This document shows positions 1-10,570 of a stretch of DNA of 64,000 nt, one piece after another. Within the stretch, counting starts at the first letter, position 1; each line of letters begins with the position of its first letter. The DNA lies in the NCBI GenBank assembly GCA_028679075.1, contig JAJRCF010000002.1, forward strand, positions 62,001 to 126,000. The letters run 5' to 3'. The DNA comes from Methanoregula sp. (GTDB lineage Archaea > Halobacteriota > Methanomicrobia > Methanomicrobiales > Methanospirillaceae). The notes beneath the pieces are model-generated. The model saw only the letters and a program-made list of their open reading frames with translations, had not been told where the DNA came from and did not search any database. Both the position numbers and the translations under genes were made by a program.

Positions 1-71
1 AGGAAGACATACCCGTCGTGATCGATACCAGGTCCGTACCTGCCGGATTGCGACAGTCCCGCATAACCAGG

Positions 72-680
72 TCAGTGAGACTTCAGGTACGTCAGGGCAG
101 TCCGTATATCCTCGGCAATCATCTGCCGCTTCACCTTTTCGATATTGAAACTGTCTCCGGTATGGGTATATGAGGGGAGAAACCGTATGCCGTTCTGGAT
201 ATATTCCTGTTTGCGAATTTTATAGGTAGACCCCGAGGGTATCGGGCTCTTGCCGCATTTCTCTTTATAGACATAATTGACTGCTTTTATGGCAAAATCT
301 CCCATGCACATGATCATCCCGATATCGGGGAACTGCTCCAGTTCAGGTTTCAGAAATCGTAACGCACATTCTTTTATGGTCTTTGCAGAAACGAGATAAC
401 CGGTCTTGCCGCATTTGATGGCAGTCGTGAGATAGATGCCCATGCGGGTCAGGTCTTCATAATTTTCAATGGCAGCTCCCGCGTCCCGGAATGCCATTCT
501 TGTTGTCTGGAAGAAGGCACCGGAACTGCTCTCGTAAAGGTAATCCGACCTGTCGGCAGGAGGACACTCTGAAATCATGACAATCCTGATATTCCGGGGA
601 TCGAGGTCCGGCTGAGGGAAGATCATGCTCTTATGGACATCAGTGCAGGGATAATCGCACGTGAAGGTATTGATTCCCAT
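72..680 (-). CDS. uracil-DNA glycosylase superfamily protein
   Basis: 202-aa ORF; 'IRIVMISECPPADRSDYLY' and 'MIMCMGDFAIKAVN' resemble UDG-superfamily motifs. Confidence 0.6.
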   Translation of the reverse strand: MGINTFTCDYPCTDVHKSMIFPQPDLDPRNIRIVMISECPPADRSDYLYESSSGAFFQTTRMAFRDAGAAIENYEDLTRMGIYLTTAIKCGKTGYLVSAKTIKECALRFLKPELEQFPDIGMIMCMGDFAIKAVNYVYKEKCGKSPIPSGSTYKIRKQEYIQNGIRFLPSYTHTGDSFNIEKVKRQMIAEDIRTALTYLKSH

Positions 681-833
681 AATTCGCTCTGGAATTTTTC
701 GTTATATAAAATCTGCCTGTGGGTTCCGGAAGTTATCCACGTATCCATACATTATGTGCATTGCCGGATAGACCCCTTTCATCCGTGATGGTTCTGGTGC
801 AGCGATTGTTTAAATAATTCGCATGCTCAATAA

Positions 834-2375
834 ATGGTATGGTTACTCGCAAGGATGTTGCGGGGGATCGTCTTCTTCACCGATAGCTACGCTCATGAAG
901 AAGTAACTGTTTTCGACACCACGTTACGTGACGGCGAACAGACCCCCGGTATTGCATTTACTTTTGAACAGAAACTTGAGATTGCCCGCCAGCTCTCTGC
1001 AATCGGCGTTCACGCGATAGAGGCAGGTTTCCCTGCATCTTCAAAAGCCGAGAAAGAGACGGTGACCGCCATCAAAAAGCTCGGCCTGGAGTCAGTGATC
1101 TGCGGGCTTGCCCGCTCCGTGAAAGCTGACGTGGACACTGCCCTTGACTGCAATGTTGACATGGTGCATGTCTTCATCCCGACCTCGGATATCCAGCGGG
1201 AGAACACGATCAACAAGAGCCGCAAGGAAGTGCTCGGGATCACGGCTGATATCATCGGCTACATCCGGAAGCGCTCGGACCTCTGCATGTTCTCTGCAAT
1301 GGACGCAACGCGGACAGACTGGGACTACCTGATCGAGGTATTCCAGACTGCTGCCGATGCCGGGGCCACGATCATCAACGTGCCGGACACCGTGGGAGTG
1401 ATCTCCCCGTCCGCGATGAAGACGCTCATCACCCGCATCAACAAAGAGGTCCGGTGCCCCATCGATGTCCACTGCCACAATGACTTCGGCCTCGCGGTTG
1501 CGAACACAATCGCGGCAGTCGAAGCCGGTGCCTCGCAGGTGCAGGTGACGGTGAACGGGCTCGGGGAGCGGGCGGGTAATGCTGACCTTGCCCAGACCGT
1601 GATGATCATGGAGTCGATGTACCGGATAAAGACCGGGATCAAAAAGGAGCGCCTCGTCGAGACCTCCCGCCTTGTCTCGCGTTTCTCCGGCATCGGCATC
1701 CCGCCCATCCAGCCGGTAGTCGGCGAAAATGTCTTCTCGCACGAGAGCGGCATTCACTCGGCCGGCGTGCTCCAGAACTCGGCCACCTTCGAACCGGGCA
1801 TCATGACCCCGGAGATGGTCGGTCACCGCCGGCGGCTCACGCTGGGGAAGCACGTGGGGCGGCACGCGGTGCAGCAGATGCTCCATGATGTCCGCATCGA
1901 CCCGGACGGCACCCAGCTGGACGCGATCGTCGAGAAGGTCAAGGCCGTGGCAAACAAGGGCAAGCGGGTTACCGATGCCGACATGTATGAGATCGCCGAG
2001 TCCATCATGGGCATCGAGCTCAACCACAAGACGCTCGACCTCCAGGACATCGCAATCATGACCGGCAACCACGTCATCCCGACCGCCAGCGTCAAGGCGA
2101 TAGTGAACGGCAAAGAGCACATCTTCTCATCGGTAGGCAACGGTCCCGTCGATGCAGCGCTGAACGCGATCCTCGGGATCACCCCCTCGAAACTCCAGCT
2201 CAAGGAGTTTTCCATCGAGGCGATCTCCGGTGGCTCGGACGCGATGTGCCACGTGACCATCGCCGTGGAGGACGAACACGGGAAGATCTTCGATGCCAGC
2301 GGGACCGGCGACGACATCGTGCTCTCATCGGTCGAGGCGCTCGTGAACGCGATCAACCTGGTCAACCGGGTATAA
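834..2375 (+). CDS. 2-isopropylmalate synthase / (R)-citramalate synthase family
   Basis: TVFDTTLRDGEQTPG and HCHNDFGLAVANT signatures, LeuA dimer-type C-terminus; 513 aa. Confidence 0.9.
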   Translation: MVWLLARMLRGIVFFTDSYAHEEVTVFDTTLRDGEQTPGIAFTFEQKLEIARQLSAIGVHAIEAGFPASSKAEKETVTAIKKLGLESVICGLARSVKADVDTALDCNVDMVHVFIPTSDIQRENTINKSRKEVLGITADIIGYIRKRSDLCMFSAMDATRTDWDYLIEVFQTAADAGATIINVPDTVGVISPSAMKTLITRINKEVRCPIDVHCHNDFGLAVANTIAAVEAGASQVQVTVNGLGERAGNADLAQTVMIMESMYRIKTGIKKERLVETSRLVSRFSGIGIPPIQPVVGENVFSHESGIHSAGVLQNSATFEPGIMTPEMVGHRRRLTLGKHVGRHAVQQMLHDVRIDPDGTQLDAIVEKVKAVANKGKRVTDADMYEIAESIMGIELNHKTLDLQDIAIMTGNHVIPTASVKAIVNGKEHIFSSVGNGPVDAALNAILGITPSKLQLKEFSIEAISGGSDAMCHVTIAVEDEHGKIFDASGTGDDIVLSSVEALVNAINLVNRV

Positions 2376-2451
2376 ACAAATCCACTTTTTTTAAAATCAT
2401 ATTCCGGATGTGCGCCGGGATCCTTTACGGGCAGGATGATGAAAAAAGGAT

Positions 2452-2814
2452 TTATGCAGCGTTCGGGGCGCCCTTGCCCTCGATTGCCGCCTTGATCTGG
2501 CCCTGGAGCTGCTCGAACTTGGTCTGCAGCATCTTCTCCTGTTTTTCTAAGGACTTGATGCGGAGCTCAAGGGTCTCGACCTTCTCGGTGAGCTTCGCGT
2601 TGACGACCTCTTTCTTCTTCTGCATCATGACCGTGCCTACGCTCATGTACATGACCGCATCTTCGGCAGCATCGCTGATCTCTTCCTGGGCACGCTTTGC
2701 TTCCCGGACAGCCATCTCGTACTGGGCCTTCTGCTGGAGAATATTCTGGAGCTGCTGCTGGATCTGCTGGAGCATACCCAGCTGGTTCTGGACCTTGGGT
2801 GAGATATTGTTCAT
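2452..2814 (-). CDS. pfdB: prefoldin subunit beta
   Basis: 120-aa coiled-coil protein 'NNISPKVQNQLGMLQQIQQQLQNILQQK'; conserved neighbourhood. Confidence 0.92.
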   Translation of the reverse strand: MNNISPKVQNQLGMLQQIQQQLQNILQQKAQYEMAVREAKRAQEEISDAAEDAVMYMSVGTVMMQKKKEVVNAKLTEKVETLELRIKSLEKQEKMLQTKFEQLQGQIKAAIEGKGAPNAA

Positions 2815-2904
2815 GATAAATTCCTGTAGAGAATATCGGCGCCTGATGCTAAAAAGGGTTATTCCTTTACACGCTCATACCCGCCCGCGGGATTTACTAC
2901 AGGT

Positions 2905-3153
2905 TCAGGTTTTCCTGGCAAGACCATTGACTTCATCTGCCACGTTCACGAGCCGCAGGTACATGTTGAGCGCAGCACGGAGCGATGAGGTGTCCTGTGC
3001 CGATACGGCGAGGACAAGCGTATCGGTCCCTTCGAGCCGGCAGGTGACGGCCGACCGGGGGTTCACCTCGTCTTCCAGTTCCGGTAACAACGACTGGTAG
3101 ATCCGGCCCGCGTGTTCAGTCTTGAACCGGAAGACGGCTTCGTGCTGTGACAT
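2905..3153 (-). CDS. pcc1: KEOPS complex subunit Pcc1
   Basis: 82 aa from internal ATG (MSQHEAVFRF...); Pcc1-like, next to rpoP. Confidence 0.8.
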   Translation of the reverse strand: MSQHEAVFRFKTEHAGRIYQSLLPELEDEVNPRSAVTCRLEGTDTLVLAVSAQDTSSLRAALNMYLRLVNVADEVNGLARKT

Positions 3154-3227
3154 AGGGTACCCTTGCCGGAGTATTGATGAAAAAAGCAGATATAGGTATT
3201 TCCAGGCCGGGGCCCGGCAGGATGCGC

Positions 3228-3362
3228 TTAACGGGCTTTCAGTTCCTTGATCGCCGCACCGCGTTCCTTGAACAGGATCCGGTGACCACAGTAGGGACAC
3301 CGCACGTTGACGTCGATCTCGACTTTCTGCTTGCACCGTGCACACTTGTAGGTACTTGCCAT
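3228..3362 (-). CDS. rpoP: DNA-directed RNA polymerase subunit P
   Basis: 44 aa [35 protein letters not shown]..., zinc ribbon. Confidence 0.92.
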   Translation of the reverse strand: MASTYKCARCKQKVEIDVNVRCPYCGHRILFKERGAAIKELKAR

Positions 3363-3376
3363 AGCGAGAATACCGT

Positions 3377-3670
3377 TTATTTCCTGATCTCTTCGGTTGT
3401 CCGGTCGATCGCACGCTGTGCGATCTTCATGGTGGGGGTCACCGGCTGGTATGTGCCGCCGGCGAATTTGTACCCGCACTTGCGGCATTCCCAAATGCCC
3501 GTGCCCTTCCGTGCAACCGATTCCATGTCGCACTTCGGGCAGCGGTGGAGAGCGCCGGAGATCTTTTCGATATCACACACGCGCTTCCTGACGAACCTGC
3601 CATACCGGCAGCCGAACCGGCCTGCACTGCCGGTCACTTTTCCCTTTGCTTTCGTTGTCGATTTTGCCAT
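3377..3670 (-). CDS. rpl37ae: 50S ribosomal protein L37Ae
   Basis: 97 aa; C4 zinc finger [23 protein letters not shown]. Confidence 0.92.
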   Translation of the reverse strand: MAKSTTKAKGKVTGSAGRFGCRYGRFVRKRVCDIEKISGALHRCPKCDMESVARKGTGIWECRKCGYKFAGGTYQPVTPTMKIAQRAIDRTTEEIRK

Positions 3671-3713
3671 GATGGAAACCCACCGATCTGTCTTCTTTTA
3701 TTTGTCCTCTGGA

Positions 3714-4418
3714 CTAATATACTTGATTGAGGATCTTGACCTGCCCTTCGCCCTTGGAGAGCTTGTTGATCAGGTCGTAGAACTCGCCCTGGATGCCGGC
3801 CGGGATACGCACGACGCAGACCCACGAGCCGTCCTTGAGCCACTCGTCTTTTTCCATGGTGGACCCGGCGGCGATATCGCCGTACGCCTTTGCCGCAAAG
3901 TCCGGCGGGATCTTGATCGCGAGCCGGAGTTCCTCGAACCGGATCGGGAGGAGCGGGCGCAGGGCCTTGACCGTCTCCTTCACCTGCTCGTCGAGGTGCT
4001 TGAACGGGTCGATGTTCACCCGCGCCTCTTCCATCGCCATCTCGATCCGGTTCGGGGGATGGGGGTGGCCGGTCTGGGGGTTGATGGAATTCCGGGCAAT
4101 GAACGTGATCACCTGGCGGCGCTTGTCATCCACCATCCGCTTCCGCTGTTCGGCTGTGAGGTGGATCTCGCCTTTCTCGATGATCTTCCGTGCAACGGCA
4201 TTGAAGTCCGTTGTGTGGAAGACCTTCATCAGCGCCTCGTCCGAGGCCCGGGTCGCTTTCGAGGCATTGCCAAAGACATTGAGCGCGGCAACAACGTCCT
4301 CGATCTCCACCGGCTGGCCCTGGCGCACCAGCGCTGCCTTGTCCGGGTCGACGAGGATCTCGAACCGTTCCCCGAAACTTTCGAGACGGGCTAGCACTGC
4401 GTGGTCGAGCGGTATCAT
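3714..4418 (-). CDS. ribosome assembly factor SBDS
   Basis: 234 aa, 'ALVRQGQPVEIEDVVAALNVF', 'NSINPQTGHPHPPNRIEMAMEEARVNIDPF'. Confidence 0.93.
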   Translation of the reverse strand: MIPLDHAVLARLESFGERFEILVDPDKAALVRQGQPVEIEDVVAALNVFGNASKATRASDEALMKVFHTTDFNAVARKIIEKGEIHLTAEQRKRMVDDKRRQVITFIARNSINPQTGHPHPPNRIEMAMEEARVNIDPFKHLDEQVKETVKALRPLLPIRFEELRLAIKIPPDFAAKAYGDIAAGSTMEKDEWLKDGSWVCVVRIPAGIQGEFYDLINKLSKGEGQVKILNQVY

Positions 4419-4422
4419 ACGA

Positions 4423-5145
4423 TCACGGTTTGAACTGTTCCACGAACGATGCGACTTCTTCCCGGCTCATCTTCCGGAACGCCGGGTTCTCCTTGCCGAT
4501 GACACCGATCTCGACCGTATCGACATCGAATTTGCCCTCGGTTGCCGAGTGCAGTGCCTTGAGACCGAGCAGGATCACGTCCTTGATCTCGGATTCAGGG
4601 TTGTACTCCTCTTCAAAGACCTTCATCGCGGCGGGACGGCCGATACCGATACCGGTTGCCTTGTACTCGAGGAGCGTACCGGAGGGATCCGTCTCGAAGA
4701 GCCGGCACTCCCCGTCGCTCACGCCCGCAATCAGGAGGGCCGTGCCGTACGGGCGGATGCCGCCGTACTGGGTGAGGTTCTGCATATGGTCGCAGAGTTT
4801 CTTGCTGAGCGCCTCGACCTCGATCGGTTCATCGTAGGAGACGCGGTTGATCTGGCATTCCACGCGAGCCCGGTCAACGAGCGCACGGGCGTCCCCGACA
4901 AGGCCGCTGGACGCGACCCCGATGTGCTCGTCGATCTTGAAGATCTTCTCGATCGACGATGCTTCAAGGAGCTTGGAGCTGACGCGCTTGTCAACAATCA
5001 GCACGACGCCGTCCTTTGCCTTGATCCCTACTGCCGTGGTCCCGCGTTTGACAGCCTCCCGGGCATACTCTACCTGGTAGAGCCTTCCGTCGGGTGAAAA
5101 TACGGTAATGGCCCGGTCATATCCCATCTGGTATTGTGGTTGCAT
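4423..5145 (-). CDS. psmA: archaeal proteasome endopeptidase complex subunit alpha
   Basis: 240 aa; [27 protein letters not shown]. Confidence 0.96.
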   Translation of the reverse strand: MQPQYQMGYDRAITVFSPDGRLYQVEYAREAVKRGTTAVGIKAKDGVVLIVDKRVSSKLLEASSIEKIFKIDEHIGVASSGLVGDARALVDRARVECQINRVSYDEPIEVEALSKKLCDHMQNLTQYGGIRPYGTALLIAGVSDGECRLFETDPSGTLLEYKATGIGIGRPAAMKVFEEEYNPESEIKDVILLGLKALHSATEGKFDVDTVEIGVIGKENPAFRKMSREEVASFVEQFKP

Positions 5146-5640
5146 TTATGGTTCCTCCAGATCTTCTCTTGTCAAGAACAATCGGTGTGTATTTTTAAAT
5201 CCCTTTTCAATCACATCAACCTTCTGACCGTCACAATGTGCGACAAGGCACTCCTTCCCGCTAAACCGGCACTCTTCCGTTAGTGCCGTTTCATCGCTAG
5301 CTTTTGCCGGGGTCTTCATCCGGTCCCGCAGGCTGTCGATGGTGCCGGAAGCCGCGATGATCCGCAGCGCCACCGGGATATCGCATAACCTCGTGATCGT
5401 GGAGAGCGCGATCGCCAGTTCACGTTCGCTCCCGCGACGGCACCGGACCACAACATAATCACCCTCGGCGCAGATCACCGCCTGTACAATGACCGCAGCC
5501 ACCGCGTCGCCCCAGAGCGAGGTGACAGCATCCGATACCGCGTAGTAGAGCTCCTTCTGGTCGATCGCTGTTCCCGGGGGATCGACCCGGACGAGGACAT
5601 AGCGCCGCTTGTCACGGAGTGTCGGGGGGCGGACGGTCAT
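5146..5640 (-). CDS. rnp2: ribonuclease P protein component 2 (Pop5/Rpp14)
   Basis: 164 aa; 'PPTLRDKRRYVLVRV'; abuts psmA and rnp3. Confidence 0.88.
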   Translation of the reverse strand: MTVRPPTLRDKRRYVLVRVDPPGTAIDQKELYYAVSDAVTSLWGDAVAAVIVQAVICAEGDYVVVRCRRGSERELAIALSTITRLCDIPVALRIIAASGTIDSLRDRMKTPAKASDETALTEECRFSGKECLVAHCDGQKVDVIEKGFKNTHRLFLTREDLEEP

Positions 5641-6281
5641 GAAATTACCCTCACGGAAGGTTTTGGCGGTGTGGTAACCCTCTCAACACCGGCAAACGCA
5701 CGTTCCACGTCCGGTATATCCATGCCAAGCAGGGAGCACAGGCCGCTGATCTCGCGGACGGCGCGCAGCTCCAGCACCGAGTGTGCATAGGTCGAGAGGG
5801 TGAGCGGGAACTCAAACCGCCGTTCGAGCACGAGCACGTCACGGTAACGCTGGATCGCCCGCTGACGTGCAATCCCCCTTCCCGCGATAATAATCGAGAG
5901 GTCGATATCGATCGCAACCCCGTTGTCGGCCGCCATCTTCGCGGTCACGTGGTCGAAGGCATTCCGGTCAGCCGCATGGACCCCGCGGAGGATATGCACG
6001 CCGCGAAGACCGACCACTCCCCGGTTGAACCCGGCATCCCCTGCCTTCACGGAGATGACCGCCCCGGAGTCCTTTGCACGTTTCACCTGTGCGATGACAT
6101 CCTTCATGCCGGCATTGCGTATGAACAGGCCGCTCCTGACCTCGACCGACCCGTACCTGCCGGAGGGCGTGTCGATGGCAACAAGACTGTCAAACCCCAG
6201 CACTTCCGCTTCCAGCGCAAGCCTGCGCACCGATGAATCCCCGTTCGGGTACGGACAGACCGCTGCATCGGTGATCTTCAT
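5637..6281 (-). CDS. rnp3: ribonuclease P protein component 3 (Rpp30)
   Basis: 214-aa PHP/TIM-like protein; 4-nt overlap with rnp2. Confidence 0.87.
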   Translation of the reverse strand: MKITDAAVCPYPNGDSSVRRLALEAEVLGFDSLVAIDTPSGRYGSVEVRSGLFIRNAGMKDVIAQVKRAKDSGAVISVKAGDAGFNRGVVGLRGVHILRGVHAADRNAFDHVTAKMAADNGVAIDIDLSIIIAGRGIARQRAIQRYRDVLVLERRFEFPLTLSTYAHSVLELRAVREISGLCSLLGMDIPDVERAFAGVERVTTPPKPSVRVIS

Positions 6282-6311
6282 GAGAGTTACTTCAGTTAAA
6301 AAAAGATAAGG

Positions 6312-6902
6312 TTATTTGCCCTGGTTCGCATGGGAGCGGATGCTCGGGCGGGTCTTCTCGGTACCCGTGCCCCGGGTCAGCATGCCACGGCCCTTGCGAC
6401 CTGCAGAGGTCTTGCCACGCTCGGCACGTCCCCTGTGCGACGGGTTTGCAAGCCATGCGAGGTTCTTGTCCGCCCGGATTGAGGGGTGGTGACCGTCAAC
6501 GAGGATGACCTCGTAGTATTTCCGCTTCCCGTCCTGCCCTACCCAGTAGGAGTTCAGGACTTCCATGTTCGGGAACTTCTTGGATGCGCGTTCCTCGGCG
6601 ATCCGCTGGAGGCTCTTGCCGGAGGTGAGGTGTCTCTTACCCATCCGGGCGGAGCGGCGTGCGCGGACATACCGGGACGCCCTGCGGCCACCGCGGCGTA
6701 CCTGGACACGTGCAACGGCGATACCCTGCTTGGCCTTGTAGCCGAGCGAGCGTGCGCGGTCGATACGGGTCGGGTGCTCGATACGGACAACGCTGCCCTC
6801 GCGGCGCCATGTCTGCATCCTGTTCCAGAGGAGTTCTGCGACCTCTGACTTGTCAGGTCTCTTCCAAGCGTCCCTGACGAACGCGTACATTGATTTTACC
6901 AT
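6312..6902 (-). CDS. rpl15e: 50S ribosomal protein L15e
   Basis: [60 protein letters not shown]. Confidence 0.95.
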   Translation of the reverse strand: MVKSMYAFVRDAWKRPDKSEVAELLWNRMQTWRREGSVVRIEHPTRIDRARSLGYKAKQGIAVARVQVRRGGRRASRYVRARRSARMGKRHLTSGKSLQRIAEERASKKFPNMEVLNSYWVGQDGKRKYYEVILVDGHHPSIRADKNLAWLANPSHRGRAERGKTSAGRKGRGMLTRGTGTEKTRPSIRSHANQGK

Positions 6903-7059
6903 GGTAATCACCTAAGGTTCGGCCCAAAGAGGGCTACATTCCTTGTCACCGGGACGCATCCCGCATGCCTGTATAGATAGGACGGAGGGGGTATTAAAGG
7001 ATGCAGGCAGGGTGTTATTGATACAGATTTTAGCTGATTACCATTCCCATCAATAATGA

Positions 7060-7195
7060 GCCTTCCCCCCCCCTTCGGGGGTCGCTCGGCCGCCTCGTCG
7101 GGGCCTCGCTGGGCAGATTACCTGTTCGCAATCTCATACAGGAAATTGAGGCCGCCGCGGGGCGCCCTTCGGGGCGGCGGCTGTCATCGCAAATG
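7060..7195. repeat. structured intergenic repeat, copy A
   Basis: Shares with copy B (12961-13080): loop GCCTCGTCGG, ATTACCTG, GCCGCCGC-GGGCGCCCTTCG-GCGGCGGC hairpin (7151-7181), ATCGCAA. Confidence 0.7.
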
Positions 7196-7257
7196 GGGGT
7201 ATGGAGGCATAAACTCCCATCATTGGCAGTTAAGAATCATTTAGAGTGAGAGGGGGA

Positions 7258-7725
7258 TCACTTCCCCTTCTTCTTCTCCACCACCCGGATATCAGTAATC
7301 CGGGTCACCGGGTACTGCCCATCCTTGTCCTTCTCCGCAGACTTCACCATGTCCCAGACCGTGAGCAAAGCAACCGACACGCCCGTTAAAGCCTCCATCT
7401 CCACACCGGTCTTCCCGGTCATCTTCACGACCACGAGGGCCTCGATATACCCGTCCCCGTCCGAGAAATCCACCGAGATCGAACTGATGGGTATCGGGTG
7501 GCACATCGGGATGATGGTTGCAGTGTTCTTGACCGCAAGGGTGGCTGCAACACGGGCTGTTGCCAGCACGTTGCCCTTCACGACCGTCCCCTCCCGGATG
7601 GCCGCGAGCGTCTCCGGCCTCAAGAAAATCCTGCCCGATGCCGTTGCCTCACGCACGACTTCGCCCTTGCCGCTTATGTCCACCATCTGTGCCCTGTCGT
7701 TTGCAATATGGGTAAATTCCGGCAT
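7258..7725 (-). CDS. moaC: cyclic pyranopterin monophosphate synthase MoaC
   Basis: 155 aa; MVDISGKGEVVREATASG, PMCHPIPI, KTGVEMEALTGVSVALLTVWDM. Confidence 0.95.
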   Translation of the reverse strand: MPEFTHIANDRAQMVDISGKGEVVREATASGRIFLRPETLAAIREGTVVKGNVLATARVAATLAVKNTATIIPMCHPIPISSISVDFSDGDGYIEALVVVKMTGKTGVEMEALTGVSVALLTVWDMVKSAEKDKDGQYPVTRITDIRVVEKKKGK

Positions 7726-9126
7726 TCACGCACCTTTCCTGAACAGTATTTCCGGTATTTTATCGACCATGTCCGAGGGGAGGATCCCCCCGCCTTTTTC
7801 GGCAACAACCGCCTCGCCCGCTTTCCCGCTGACATACGCCGCGATACAGGCCGCATCGAACGCGGGGAGCCGGCAGAGCAATGCCCCGGCAATCCCGGCA
7901 AGCACGTCTCCCGTTCCCCCGACAGTCATCGCCGGGTCACCGGTCCGGTTGAACCGGACCTGCCGGCCATCCGTGATGATATCGATGTGCCCTTTCAGGA
8001 TAAGAGTACCGTTGATACCGGCCCGTTGTGCAACACGTGCACGCCCGAGTGTATCTTCCGGAAGCGTCATGCCGGCGACACGGGCAAATTCGCCGGCATG
8101 CGGAGTATAGATTGTCTCGTCCCGGGCAACGGGCAGGGGGAGGCGTAACGCATCGGCGTCGAAGACCGCCTTCCTGCAGTGCGGGGCAATGGCAGTCACG
8201 ACATTATGACTCGCCGAACCGAGCCCGTTCCCGCAGACCACGACATCCGCTTTCTCCGCAAGTGCAATGAGCCGTTCGGTATGTTCTTTCCCGATCACCT
8301 TGCCTTCCAGCCGCTCGTAGATCAGGTCGGGGACCGGCTCAAAAACAGGGGATGCGATCCGTACAATGTCGGCCCCCGCCCGGAGCGCCCCGAGCCCTGC
8401 AAGCCACGGGGCACCCTGGTACGGGCCGCCCCCGATGATAAGCACCTCTCCGCCAACACCTTTGTGCGCCTTTTTCTTGCGTGCGGAAATGAGGGTGAGA
8501 TCGCCGGGGCCGGTGAAGCACTCGGCCTCGACCGGGATGCCGATGTCGATCACGGTCGATCCGTCCACCTTCGCACGGTGGAAGGCGCAGATCCGGTCCG
8601 CCCGCATGCCGGGCGTCGGGATGTCCGCTGCAATAATCGTTGCCGGCGATGCATTTGCCATCGCAGTACAGGTTTTCAGCGGCTCTTTTACCAGGCCGCT
8701 CACACCGGTGCCGAGCAGGCAGTCCACGATCACGTCCGCCTTCTCAAAGAGCGGACGCACGGGCTCAAGGTCGTCGCGGGACGCAAACGGGTGGAGGGAA
8801 ATCCGTGAACGGGTGAGGGCACGGAGCTGGTGCTCGCAGGCACTGCTCCGTTTTCCCTGGTCAAGATAGCAGACATCGGTCTCCGCATGGCGGCAGAGGT
8901 GCCGGGCCGCCACCATCCCGTCGCCCCCGTTATTCCCTTTCCCGCAGAGGATGAGGACCCGGTCAGGACGGGCAGCTAGGACCTGCTCTGCAAGACCGCG
9001 ACCCGCGCTCTCCATCAGCTGGAGCTCGGTGACACCGAGCGCTATTGCGTTGGCATCCACTGCACGCATCCGTTCCGGGGTGATAAGCCCCGGTTTGGGA
9101 AAAAACCCGGCCATGTCGGTCTGCAT
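7726..9126 (-). CDS. nnr: bifunctional NAD(P)H-hydrate epimerase / ADP-dependent dehydratase
   Basis: 466 aa; YjeF_N 'GKGNNGGDGMVAARHL' plus carbohydrate kinase-like 'VGGTGDVLAGIAGALL'. Confidence 0.92.
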   Translation of the reverse strand: MQTDMAGFFPKPGLITPERMRAVDANAIALGVTELQLMESAGRGLAEQVLAARPDRVLILCGKGNNGGDGMVAARHLCRHAETDVCYLDQGKRSSACEHQLRALTRSRISLHPFASRDDLEPVRPLFEKADVIVDCLLGTGVSGLVKEPLKTCTAMANASPATIIAADIPTPGMRADRICAFHRAKVDGSTVIDIGIPVEAECFTGPGDLTLISARKKKAHKGVGGEVLIIGGGPYQGAPWLAGLGALRAGADIVRIASPVFEPVPDLIYERLEGKVIGKEHTERLIALAEKADVVVCGNGLGSASHNVVTAIAPHCRKAVFDADALRLPLPVARDETIYTPHAGEFARVAGMTLPEDTLGRARVAQRAGINGTLILKGHIDIITDGRQVRFNRTGDPAMTVGGTGDVLAGIAGALLCRLPAFDAACIAAYVSGKAGEAVVAEKGGGILPSDMVDKIPEILFRKGA

Positions 9127-9169
9127 AGGGAGTACAATTCATCTGTTGGAACTCCCTAAATATTAGGCA

Positions 9170-10570
9170 ATGGGTTTTTGCGATGATGTAAAGGCAGCCG
9201 CGGAGCAGATCGCGGCGGCACCGGAAATCACCATCGTCTCCCACATCGATGCGGACGGCATCAGCTGCGAGGCGATCCTTTCGCAGGCGGTCTCACGGCT
9301 GGGGATCCCGGTCAAATCGGTTTTTGTGCGCCAGCTCGAACCCCTCACGATGCCGCAGGTCCCTGCCGATGCCTCGTTCAAGATCTTCTCCGACCTTGGC
9401 GCCGGCCAGCAGAACCTGATGCTCGAACGGGGTTTTACGGATAAGGAAGTCCTTATCATCGACCACCACGTCAGCCAGCCATGCGAGCGGGAGTATACGC
9501 AGGTCAACTGCCTGCCGTACGGCCATACGCGGATGAGCGCGGCCGGCGTCGCGTACCTGGTTGCCAAACAGCTGGACTGTGCAAATATCGACCTTGCCAA
9601 GCTTGCCGTTGTCGGGAACGTCGGGGATATGATGGCGCGGGAAAAGTGCGGGCTTGTCGGCCCCGCCCGGGAGATTATTGTCGAGGACGGGATGAAGCAC
9701 GGGTCGGTGGAGGTCCGAAAGAAGGACCTCAACTGCTACGGCACCGCGACCCGCCCGGTCCACCTCTCGCTGGCATACAACGACGACCCGTTTGTCAAGG
9801 GGATCAGCAACAACCCCGAAGGCGCCCGCCAGTTCTTAAAGAGACTCGGTATCCGGCAGCAGACGCCCGATGGCCGGTGGTATGTGTGGGAGGAACTCTC
9901 CGATGACGACCACCGGACGATCATCTCGGCGCTAGCCCAGCAGCTGATGGCGAACGGGGAGAAGACCGACCGCCTGCTCTCGGAGACGTACCGCTTCCCG
10001 TCAGAGATCCCGCGGACACCCCTCCGGAATGCGCAGGAGTACGCGACCCTCCTCAATGCCTGCGGCCGGTGGTCGAAACCGCAGATCGGGGGCGCGATCC
10101 TCCGGGGCGACCGCGGCCCGGCGTACCGGGACGCGGAGCACATGCTCAACAACCACCGGGCGATCCTCCGCGAGCTCCTCCAGTATATTGTGGACACGGG
10201 AGTGAAGGAACTGGAAAATCTCCAGTACCTCCATGTTGGGGGGAGGTATCCCGACACGATTGTCGGGATTGGTGCAGGCATGGCGCTCTCGAAACTGAAC
10301 AGTGCAAAGCCCATCCTGATCATGTGCGAGGTGCCGGAGGACCGGAACCTGACCAAGGTCTCGATGCGGACCAATGAACGGGTCGTGGAGAAAGGCATTG
10401 ACCTCCAGAAAGCGCTCTCGGACGCCTCCGCGGAATACGGGGGCGGGGGCGGAGGACATAAGATAGCAGCGGGAGCATATATCCCGAAAACAGCGGAACA
10501 GGAGTTTGTCATTCGTGTCAACAGGATACTCGGAGAACAGTTTACTGCGGCGGGTACAGGTAATCGCTGA
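9170..10570 (+). CDS. DHH-family (RecJ/GAN-like) phosphoesterase/exonuclease
   Basis: 466 aa; SHIDADGISCEAIL, DHHVSQP, C-terminal GGGGGGHKIAAGAYI (DHHA1). Confidence 0.85.
   Translation: MGFCDDVKAAAEQIAAAPEITIVSHIDADGISCEAILSQAVSRLGIPVKSVFVRQLEPLTMPQVPADASFKIFSDLGAGQQNLMLERGFTDKEVLIIDHHVSQPCEREYTQVNCLPYGHTRMSAAGVAYLVAKQLDCANIDLAKLAVVGNVGDMMAREKCGLVGPAREIIVEDGMKHGSVEVRKKDLNCYGTATRPVHLSLAYNDDPFVKGISNNPEGARQFLKRLGIRQQTPDGRWYVWEELSDDDHRTIISALAQQLMANGEKTDRLLSETYRFPSEIPRTPLRNAQEYATLLNACGRWSKPQIGGAILRGDRGPAYRDAEHMLNNHRAILRELLQYIVDTGVKELENLQYLHVGGRYPDTIVGIGAGMALSKLNSAKPILIMCEVPEDRNLTKVSMRTNERVVEKGIDLQKALSDASAEYGGGGGGHKIAAGAYIPKTAEQEFVIRVNRILGEQFTAAGTGNR

Noticed and set aside
1092-2120. 342-aa ORF antisense to the isopropylmalate synthase gene
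   Set aside because: Shadow ORF produced by high GC third positions; low-complexity His/Arg/Asp-rich translation; sense gene is unambiguous.
3174-5097. Long plus-strand ORFs (406 and 434 aa) across L37Ae-SBDS-psmA
   Set aside because: Antisense to well-recognised genes; translations have no domain features.
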